Source: MR-S7 sp000400995 (GTDB lineage Bacteria; Pseudomonadota; Gammaproteobacteria; Burkholderiales; Burkholderiaceae_C). From it: 64,000 nucleotides of DNA. Where the stretch lies: positions 3,162,001 to 3,226,000 of the forward strand of contig NZ_CP152342.1 in NCBI RefSeq assembly GCF_045291395.1, given 5' to 3'. Made by a program: the position numbers and the translations under genes. Shown here piece by piece: positions 57,966 to 64,000 of this stretch. The notes under the pieces were generated by a model. The model was not told the origin of the DNA and did no database searches. It was given only the letters and a program-made list of their open reading frames with translations. Each line of letters begins with the position of its first letter. Positions within the stretch are counted from its first letter, which is position 1.

Positions 57966-59213
57966 TCAGGCGGCGGGCTGCCTGGGCGTGGCGCGCGCCT
58001 GCGCGCCCTCGCCCGCCAGTTCGGCCTTGGCGGCCATGGGCACGTCCTGCGGGGCGACCTGCGCGCCGGGGCGCACGCGCTGCAGGCCGTTGACGACGAT
58101 GCGCTCGCCTGCCTTCAATCCGGAAGTGACGATGCGCAGCCCATCCACGGGCGCGCCCAGCTGCACCTCGCGGTACTCGGCCTTGTCGCCCTCGCCGACC
58201 ACCATCACGAACTTCTTGTTCTGGTCGGTGCCCACGGCGCGCTCGTTGATCAGCACGGCCTGCGTGCTGCGGGCCTGGCCCATGCGGATGCGCGCGAACT
58301 GGCCCGGCATGAGGGCGCCGTCGGCGTTGTCGAACACCGCCCGCACGCGCACCGTGCCGCTGCGCGCATCCACCTGGTTGTCGATGAGCTGCAGGTGCCC
58401 CGCGTGCGGCGTGCCGCCCGTGGTGCCCGTGCCCATCTGCACCGGAATGCTCTCGATCGCGGTGCGTGCGCTCTTGCCGGAGCGCAGGCCTTCGAGCGCC
58501 CGCGCGACGATCTGCTCGTCGGTGTCGAAGCTCGCGTAGATCGGGCTCACCGAGACCAGCGTGGTCAGCACCGGCGCGCCGGCGCCCGAGGCCACGAGGT
58601 TGCCCACGGTGACCTCGATGCGGCCCACGCGGCCCGCCACCGGCGCGCGCACCTGCGTGTAGCCCAGGTTCAGGCGCGCGGTCTGCAGTGCGGCCTGCGC
58701 GGCGCGCAGGTTGGCGTCGGCCTCGCGCTGGGCGTTCACGCGCTCGTCGTGCTCGCGCTGGGCGATGGCGCGCTCCTCCCACAGGCGCGCGGCGCGTTCC
58801 ATCTCGCTGCGCGTGTACGACACGCGGGCCTGCGCCGCGACGACCTGCGCCTCGGCCCGGTCCACCTCGGCCGCGTAGGGCGCCGGGTCCACGGTGAAGA
58901 GCAGGTCGCCCTGCTTCACCAATGCCCCTTCGCGGAAGTGCACGGCCTGCACGGCACCGGGCACGCGCGGGCGGACGTCCACGCGCTGCACGGCTTCGAG
59001 CCGGCCGGAGAACTCGTCCCACAGGGCGATGTCCTGCTGCAGCACCGCTGCCACGGAGACGGGAACGGCGGGGGGCGCGGCACCTTCGGCAGGCGCTTCG
59101 GCATGCGAGCTCTGCAGCCCGAAGACCGCGCCGCCGGCGGCGGCGATGGCGGCGGCCGCACCGGCGGCGGTCCACCAGCGGCGGCGGGACGATGAGAAAA
59201 GTGGCGAGTTCAT
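57966..59213 (-). CDS. RND efflux membrane fusion protein
   Basis: A 415-residue periplasmic adaptor, first gene of the operon. The N-terminus carries a signal anchor (WWTAAGAAAAIAAAGGAVFG); the biotinyl-lipoyl half motifs are VRPRVPGAVQAVHFREGALVKQGD and VRAPVAGRVGRIEVTVGNLV, with a long coiled-coil hairpin between them (about 105-170). The C-terminal barrel has KAGERIVVNGLQRVRPG. No TetR regulator gene is adjacent. Confidence 0.95.
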   Translation of the reverse strand: MNSPLFSSSRRRWWTAAGAAAAIAAAGGAVFGLQSSHAEAPAEGAAPPAVPVSVAAVLQQDIALWDEFSGRLEAVQRVDVRPRVPGAVQAVHFREGALVKQGDLLFTVDPAPYAAEVDRAEAQVVAAQARVSYTRSEMERAARLWEERAIAQREHDERVNAQREADANLRAAQAALQTARLNLGYTQVRAPVAGRVGRIEVTVGNLVASGAGAPVLTTLVSVSPIYASFDTDEQIVARALEGLRSGKSARTAIESIPVQMGTGTTGGTPHAGHLQLIDNQVDARSGTVRVRAVFDNADGALMPGQFARIRMGQARSTQAVLINERAVGTDQNKKFVMVVGEGDKAEYREVQLGAPVDGLRIVTSGLKAGERIVVNGLQRVRPGAQVAPQDVPMAAKAELAGEGAQARATPRQPAA

Positions 59214-59336
59214 GGTGATTCCTCCGTGTCTTCCAAATCAACGAAATGCGGTAAATGCAGGCAACGCTCCTCCCTCCGGCACGGAAGGCCGGAAAAGCAA
59301 GCAGGAGAAAAGCGCCGGCTGGTGTAAGGCGGGGTG

Positions 59337-60184
59337 TCAGGCCTCAGACATCGCCGAGGGCGGACATCGGGTGGCCTCGAAGAACAGACGGAACTGCTCC
59401 TGCACCTGCCCTGCGCAGGGGCAGGCGTTCGTCCCAGGCTGCAGCAACGCCTCGGGCCACTGTTCCACCTGCGTGAAGATGTGACGCGTGACGGAAAGCC
59501 CGGCCGCCTCCAGCCGCGCGGCATAGGCCAGGGCCTCATCGCGCATGGGGTCTGCGTCGCCCACCAGCACCAACGTGGGCGGCAGGCCCGCCAGCCGCTG
59601 GGCGGTGCCGGGCACGGCGTACGGGTGCTCGGCATCGCGCGCGCAGCGCAGGAACTTGAGCCAGCCGTCGGCCCACTTGCACGCCGTGGATTCGCCCGTG
59701 GCCGCGCGCAGCGACGGGGTGCCCACGCAGGGTCGAGCATGGGCGACAGCAGGATCTGCCCTGCCAGCGGCGGATGCGACTGGTCGCGCGCCATCAGGCA
59801 CACGCCGGCTGCCAGGTTGCCCCCGGCCTCCTCGCCCGCCAGGTACACGGGCGCGCCCTGTCCGGCCAGCCGCGTGCGGTGCTTGAACGCCCACTTCAGC
59901 ACCGCGTAGCCCGTCTCCAGCGGCTGGGGGAACGGGTGCTCGGGCGACAGCGGATAGGCCACCGACACCACGCGCGCGCCAGCGCCCTCCAGCAATCCGC
60001 CCACGGTGCAGCCGTTGTCGAGGTCGCCCGACACGAACGCGCCGCCGTGGAAATGCACCACCAGCGGCAGCACCTCGCCAGCCGTCTTGCGGCCATACAT
60101 GCGCACGGCGACTTCATGCCCCTTGGCCACCTCGATGGTGGCGTCGGTGCAGACGGATGGCGATGGCGGTTGGATGATGGACAT
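59337..60184 (-). pseudogene. Alpha/beta hydrolase-fold protein without catalytic Ser and His; frameshifted
   Basis: HSL-type fold with the oxyanion motif HFHGGAF (44-50), but the nucleophile motif GDSAGG is GEEAGG (E119), and the C-terminal region expected to carry the His reads TQVEQWPEAL. The frame is broken near the GGG at 59730-59732; one extra G restores LSPMLDPCVGTPSLRAATG and a protein of about 282 residues, with LVGDADPMRDEA as the acid region. Even when restored it may be non-catalytic. Start 60184 (MSIIQPPSPS). Confidence 0.75.
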
Positions 60185-60272
60185 GGCGTGGACCGGCAGA
60201 ACCGGGTGATGGAAATGTAGGCGCGCGGCCGCCCACGATAAACCAGCCAAACGCCGCCGCAGTGTTTCCAAT

Positions 60273-60288
60273 TGCCGAACAATCGGCA
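60273..60288. promoter_or_regulatory. Perfect palindrome TGCCGA-ACAA-TCGGCA, putative LysR site
   Basis: A perfect 6+4+6 inverted repeat lies in the 164-base gap between the hydrolase-fold gene and the divergent LysR gene. Position and shape fit an operator of the LysR protein. Confidence 0.5.
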
Positions 60289-60348
60289 CCCCATGTGCGT
60301 GTGAAAATTCTTCGGTCCCCTTCGATGGGGACAGAGGAAGGAGAGCAC

Positions 60349-61263
60349 ATGGACCAGATACAGGCCATGCGCATATTCGCGCGGGTGGTGGAAGCCGGCA
60401 CGTTCACGCGCGCAGCCGATTCGTTGCAATTGCCCAAGGCCAGCGTGACCAAGCACGTGCAGGCCCTCGAAGCGCGGCTGCGCGTGAAGCTGCTCAACCG
60501 CACCACGCGCCGCGTCACCGTCACCGCCGATGGCGCGGCCTACTACGACCGCACCGTGCGGTTGCTGGCCGACTTCGACGACATCGAGGCCAGCATGGGC
60601 CAGGCCCGCGCCAGCCCGCGCGGGCGGCTGCGCGTGGACGTGGGCACCTCGGTGGCGCGGCTGCTCATCGTGCCGCGCCTGGCGCAGTTCCAGGAGCGCT
60701 ACCCCGACATCCAGATCGACCTGGGCGTGAGCGACCGCACCGTGGACCTGATCGGCGACAACGTGGACTGCGTGATCCGCGGCGGCGAGCTGGCCGACCA
60801 GTCGCTCGTGGCGCGGCGCATCGGCAACCTGGAGTTCATCACCGTGGCCGCGCCCGGCTACCTGGCGCGGCACGGCACGCCGCAGCATCCGCTGGACCTG
60901 GAGGGAGGCCACAAGAGCGTGATCTATTTCTCGCCCGTGTCCGCGCGTCGCTATCCGCTCGAATTCCACCGGAATAGCGAAGTGATCGAAATTTCCGGCC
61001 CCTCGCAACTCGCCGTCAACGAGAGCAACGCCTACGTGAACGCCCTCGTGGCGGGCCAGGGCGTGGGGCAGATCACCACCTTCCAGGCGCAGCAGCACGT
61101 CGAGCGCGGCGAGCTCGTGCGCGTCCTCGACGGCTGGTCGCACCCGCTGCTGCCCGTCTACGTCGTATACCCACCGAACCGCCACCTGAGCGCCAAGGTG
61201 CGCGCGTTCGTGGACTGGACCGCGGAGCTGTTCGCGGGCGAGCCGCAGCTGCAGCGGCGATGA
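60349..61263 (+). CDS. LysR-type transcriptional regulator
   Basis: A 304-residue regulator with N-terminal helix-turn-helix (MDQIQAMRIFARVVEAGTFTRAADSLQLPKASVTKHVQALEARL) and a type 2 periplasmic-like ligand domain (about 92-295). The ribosome-binding site GAAGGAGAGC supports this start; the open frame begins at 60262. A small hairpin GTCCCC-TTCGAT-GGGGAC lies at 60315-60332 in the leader. It may control the divergent hydrolase-fold gene and possibly the efflux operon. Confidence 0.9.
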   Translation: MDQIQAMRIFARVVEAGTFTRAADSLQLPKASVTKHVQALEARLRVKLLNRTTRRVTVTADGAAYYDRTVRLLADFDDIEASMGQARASPRGRLRVDVGTSVARLLIVPRLAQFQERYPDIQIDLGVSDRTVDLIGDNVDCVIRGGELADQSLVARRIGNLEFITVAAPGYLARHGTPQHPLDLEGGHKSVIYFSPVSARRYPLEFHRNSEVIEISGPSQLAVNESNAYVNALVAGQGVGQITTFQAQQHVERGELVRVLDGWSHPLLPVYVVYPPNRHLSAKVRAFVDWTAELFAGEPQLQRR

Positions 61264-61278
61264 CGGCCCGCAAGCTCC

Positions 61279-61330
61279 CCTTTAATAGCTGGTAGCGCTT
61301 ATCCAGCAAGCGCTGGAGTCCATTTTGGCT
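61279..61330. repeat. Interspersed palindromic repeat, family A, copy 13
   Basis: Near-consensus copy: TAGCTGGTAGCGCTTATC, CAGCAAGCGCTGGAGTCC and ATTTTGGCTTGAG. It lies in the gap between lysR and the VF530-type gene. Confidence 0.85.
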
Positions 61331-61363
61331 TGAGGCCCAGCCATGGGCGTATGCTCGCCGCCC

Positions 61364-61636
61364 ATGACCGATGCCTCCCCATCTCCCGCTTCGCTGCCCC
61401 CGGCTCAGCCCCGCAATCCGCTGCACGGCATCACGCTGGAGGCGATGGTGGTCGCGCTGCAGCAGCATTTCGGCTGGGACGGGCTGGCGAGCCGCATTCC
61501 CGTGCGGTGCTTCCAGAACGATCCGAGCGTCGCCTCCAGCCTGCGGTTCCTGCGCAAGACACCCTGGGCGCGCGAGAAGGTCGAGGGCCTCTACCTGTTC
61601 ATGCTGCGCGAACAGCGGCGTAACGCACGGCGCTGA
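61364..61636 (+). CDS. VF530-family (DUF2132) small protein
   Basis: A 90-residue protein with NPLHGITLEAMVVALQQHFGWDGLASRIPVRCF and SSLRFLRKTPWAREKVEGLYL, a helical fold found in many proteobacteria. Known family members have a DNA-binding-like helical fold, but the function is not established. A start at 61343 is possible; 61364 was preferred by length. Confidence 0.85.
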   Translation: MTDASPSPASLPPAQPRNPLHGITLEAMVVALQQHFGWDGLASRIPVRCFQNDPSVASSLRFLRKTPWAREKVEGLYLFMLREQRRNARR

Positions 61637-61784
61637 GCCGCGAGCGTTCGCGCCCCGTGCGCAGCAGCTCGCGCACGCCGGCGGCCGGTTCGTCGCAAAC
61701 GGCTGTGACGCAGCGGCGTGCCCCGGCACAGTGGCGCCACGGACGGCATGGTGCCGCCGGCAACGCCTCTTCAGGAGCATCGTC

Positions 61785-62129
61785 ATGAACACCTTCACGC
61801 TTCCCTCCCAGGGTCTTTCTGCCCGCCGCGCCATCGCCGCCGCCATTGCCGTGCTGGGCTTCGCAGCCGGCGCCGGCGCGCAGGCCCAGCCCCCCCACGC
61901 ACAAGCCGCCACGCAGGCGCAGCAGGTCCAGGCGGCCACGGCATCTGCCGGCCGCACGCGCGCCGAAGTGATCGCGGAGCTGGAGTGCGCGCGCGCATCG
62001 GGCGAACTGGAAGCCTCGGTGCTGCGCACCTACAGCCTGGTGGTCGCGCCGCGCCCCACGGGCGCGCCCTGCGGCCAGAGCGGCACCCTGGCCGCGCTGG
62101 ACAGCGCACAGGACGCCGCGTCGCGCTGA
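61785..62129 (+). CDS. DUF4148 small secreted protein
   Basis: A 114-residue protein with a signal peptide (AIAAAIAVLGFAAGAGAQA) and the motif GRTRAEVIAELECARASGEL typical of DUF4148, a betaproteobacterial family without known function. The ribosome-binding site CAGGAG supports this start. It ends directly against the end of the convergent alpha-E gene with no spacing. Confidence 0.85.
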   Translation: MNTFTLPSQGLSARRAIAAAIAVLGFAAGAGAQAQPPHAQAATQAQQVQAATASAGRTRAEVIAELECARASGELEASVLRTYSLVVAPRPTGAPCGQSGTLAALDSAQDAASR

Positions 62130-63110
62130 TCAGTGCGGCGACGGCACGAGAAAGTCGCGGCTGATGCCGGCGCCCAGTTCGTTCACCCGGTCGAGGAACT
62201 GGGTGAGGTAAGCATGCAGGCCGGTGGCCAGGATCTCGTCGATGCGGCCATAGCGCAGGTCGGCCAGCAGCCGGCCGGCCTTGCGCTGCGTCTCGGCCGA
62301 CTGGCCGTTGGAGACGACGGCGAGGTTGTCGGCCACCTCGTGCAGGCTGGCATGCAGCGAGCGCGGCATGTCCCGGCGCAGCATGAGCAGGTCGGCCACG
62401 CGCTCGGGCGTGATCACGTCGCGGTAAACCTTGCGGTAGACCTCGAAGGCCGAGACGCTGCGCAGGATGGCGCTCCAGTGGTAGAAGTCGGCCTCCGGCG
62501 TGGCGCGCCGCGCGCCGTTGCCAGCCTCGCGCGCCGTGCCGTGGAAGTCGCTCTGCACCGCGTGGAACTTCACGTCCAGCAGGCGCGCCGTGTTGTCGGC
62601 CCGCTCCAGAAAGGTGCCCAGGCGCAGGAAGTGGAAGGCCTCGTCCTGCAGCATGGTGCCCAGCACCACGCCGCGCGAGAGGTGCGAGCGGTACTTCACC
62701 CATTCGAAGAACTGCCCCGGGTCACGCTCGAAACCATCGCCCTTGAGCAGGCGGCAGAGTTCCAGCCAGGTCTGGTTCTGCGTTTCCCAGACCTCGGTGG
62801 TGAGCGCGCCGCGCACGGCACGCGCGTTCTCGCGCGCAGCACGCAGGCAGGAGACGATGGACGACGGGTTGCCGTCGTCGCGCACCATGAACTCCAGCAC
62901 GCCCGCGGGCGTGATCTCGCCATAGCGCGCCGTGTAGGCGGGAATCAGCTCGCTGATGGACAGCAGCCCCTTCCAGCCCTCCTGGGCCATGGCGGCGGAC
63001 TGCGGCAGGAGCGAGGTTTCGTAGCTCACATTCAACATGCGGGCGGTGTTTTCTGCCCGTTCGGTGTAGCGGGACATCCAGAACAGGTGATCGGCGGTGC
63101 GGCTCAGCAT
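62130..63110 (-). CDS. Alpha-E domain protein (DUF403)
   Basis: A 326-residue all-helical protein, MLSRTADHLFWMSRYTERAENTARML, matching the alpha-E family. Alpha-E proteins are encoded beside circularly permuted ATP-grasp ligases in predicted peptide-synthesis or protein-tagging operons, often with a transglutaminase and the proteasome-like peptidase Anbu. The biochemical role is unknown. The start overlaps the end of the ATP-grasp gene by seven bases. Confidence 0.9.
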   Translation of the reverse strand: MLSRTADHLFWMSRYTERAENTARMLNVSYETSLLPQSAAMAQEGWKGLLSISELIPAYTARYGEITPAGVLEFMVRDDGNPSSIVSCLRAARENARAVRGALTTEVWETQNQTWLELCRLLKGDGFERDPGQFFEWVKYRSHLSRGVVLGTMLQDEAFHFLRLGTFLERADNTARLLDVKFHAVQSDFHGTAREAGNGARRATPEADFYHWSAILRSVSAFEVYRKVYRDVITPERVADLLMLRRDMPRSLHASLHEVADNLAVVSNGQSAETQRKAGRLLADLRYGRIDEILATGLHAYLTQFLDRVNELGAGISRDFLVPSPH

Positions 63111-64000
63111 GTCAGTTTCCTCCCTGCGATTGCGTCATGCCGCCCATGGACTGCGATTGCAGCGGCGGGCGCGGCGCCGTCCTCTCCCAGCACCCAGGTG
63201 TCCTTGGTGCCACCCCCTTGCGAGGAGTTGACGACCAGCGACCCTTCCTTGAGCGCCACGCGCGTGAGGCCGCCGGCCACCATCTGCACCTTCTGGCCCG
63301 AGAGCACGAAGGGCCGAAGGTCGATGTGGCGCGGCGCGATGCCCGACTCCACGTAGGTGGGACAGCTCGACAGGCTCAGCGTGGGCTGCGCGATGTAGCC
63401 GGCCGGGTTGGCCAGCAGCGCGGCGCGGAAGTCCTCGATTTCGGCTTTCGTGGCCGCGGGGCCGATCAGCATGCCGTAGCCGCCCGCGCCGTGCACTTCC
63501 TTGACCACCAGTTCACCGAGGTGGTCGAGCACGTATTTCAGGTCGTCGGGCCGGCGGCACATCCAGGTGGGCACGTTCTGCAGGATGGGCTCTTCGCCGA
63601 GGTAGAAGCGGATCATCTCGGGCACGTAGGGGTAGACGGACTTGTCGTCCGCGATGCCCGTGCCCACGGCGTTGCAGATGGCGACATTGCCTGCGCGATA
63701 GGCCTGCATGAGGCCCGCGCAGCCCAGCGTGGAGGTGGGACGGAACACCTGCGGGTCGAGGAAGTCGTCGTCCACGCGGCGGTAGATGACATGAACCGGC
63801 TGCAGGCCGCGCGTGGTGCGCATGTAAACGAAGTTGTCCTTGACCACGAGGTCCTGCCCCTCGACCAGCTCCACGCCCATCTGCTGCGCGAGGAAGGCGT
63901 GCTCGAAGTAGGCGCTGTTGTACATGCCCGGCGTGAGCACCACCACCGTGGGGTCGGCGCTGGACGTGGGGGCGCTGGCGCGCAGCGTGTCCAGCAGCAG
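63104..64000 (-). CDS. Circularly permuted ATP-grasp protein (start beyond window)
   Basis: The visible part (about 298 residues) contains VVLTPGMYNSAYFEHAFLAQQMGVELVEGQDL, VIYRRVDDDFLDP, LQNVPTWMCRRPDD, VVKEVHGAGGYGM and APRHIDLRPFVL. These mark the circularly permuted ATP-grasp type 2 family, a predicted carboxylate-amine ligase. The frame stays open to the right edge, so the N-terminus is missing. It is coupled to the alpha-E gene. Substrate unknown. Confidence 0.9.
   Translation of the reverse strand: MLLDTLRASAPTSSADPTVVVLTPGMYNSAYFEHAFLAQQMGVELVEGQDLVVKDNFVYMRTTRGLQPVHVIYRRVDDDFLDPQVFRPTSTLGCAGLMQAYRAGNVAICNAVGTGIADDKSVYPYVPEMIRFYLGEEPILQNVPTWMCRRPDDLKYVLDHLGELVVKEVHGAGGYGMLIGPAATKAEIEDFRAALLANPAGYIAQPTLSLSSCPTYVESGIAPRHIDLRPFVLSGQKVQMVAGGLTRVALKEGSLVVNSSQGGGTKDTWVLGEDGAAPAAAIAVHGRHDAIAGRKLTC

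Noticed and set aside
54708..59195. Open frame of 1495 codons antisense to the RND efflux genes
   Set aside because: The reverse strand encodes two clear efflux proteins; the antisense product is dominated by His, Gln, Arg and Ala from GC-rich codon shadows and has no domain.

Overview
The window reads as chromosomal DNA of a high-GC betaproteobacterium of the Comamonadaceae (Acidovorax / Alicycliphilus / Diaphorobacter type). I infer this from the very GC-rich third codon positions, the Bug-type (tripartite tricarboxylate) binding protein, the 340-residue general porin, the xseB-ispA-dxs order, a DUF4148 protein, and short interspersed palindromic repeats with CCAGCGCTT / AAGCGCTGG arms. This is recognition from memory; no database was searched. 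I see no tRNA, rRNA, CRISPR array, insertion sequence or phage gene, and no gene-free stretch over 300 bases. The largest gaps (24760-25019, 13824-14061, 48225-48462, 23072-23296) hold promoters, hairpins or one doubtful small ORF.

Layout. 1-6.6 kb: a nucleoside/sugar-type ABC ATPase cut by the left edge, a LysR regulator, and divergent xdhAB (xanthine dehydrogenase), probably a purine salvage and catabolism locus. 6.6-10.9 kb: a frameshifted LysR gene divergent from a Bug solute-binding protein, an amidase and an FMN-barrel protein. 10.9-17.5 kb: a membrane diguanylate cyclase, a Crp/Fnr regulator with its own FNR-like box, a porin, an EAL-CBS-GGDDF protein and a HIT protein. 17.6-21.3 kb: lipoprotein hydrolase (frameshifted), Bcr/CflA exporter, miaA (frameshifted) and a LolD-like ABC ATPase. 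21.4-32.7 kb: an unknown lipoprotein, a LuxR-type regulator, hsp20, a conserved-TM-helix channel protein, an FtsX-type permease (frameshifted), a second diguanylate cyclase, a cysteine-synthase-like enzyme and an AttH-like protein. The ATPase, permease and AttH-like gene look like a scattered Att-type ABC system.

32.8-37.5 kb: livGFKHM, branched-chain amino acid (or related) uptake. 37.6-41.1 kb: modE divergent from modABC with a Mo-box; molybdate supply fits the molybdenum enzyme XdhAB in the same window. 41.3-45.0 kb: TRAP transporter QM genes converging on a Tat-exported P gene. 45.1-48.2 kb: xseB-ispA-dxs. 48.5-53.1 kb: Rieske oxygenase, EamA permease, rhodanese, aldehyde dehydrogenase. 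53.2-59.2 kb: tripartite RND efflux operon. 59.3-61.3 kb: a hydrolase-fold gene lacking its catalytic Ser and His, and a divergent LysR gene. 61.3-64 kb: a VF530-type protein, a DUF4148 protein, and an alpha-E / circularly permuted ATP-grasp pair running off the right edge.

Two cross-cutting signals stand out. First, at least 13 copies of a palindromic repeat lie between genes and, in four places, inside coding sequence (xdhA linker, miaA, twice in the FtsX permease). Copies also supply a stop codon, hairpin terminators and a possible start region. Second, five genes carry single-base indels, four of them in runs of five or six identical bases and one in a three-base run. That suggests sequence errors, or else a burst of recent gene decay.
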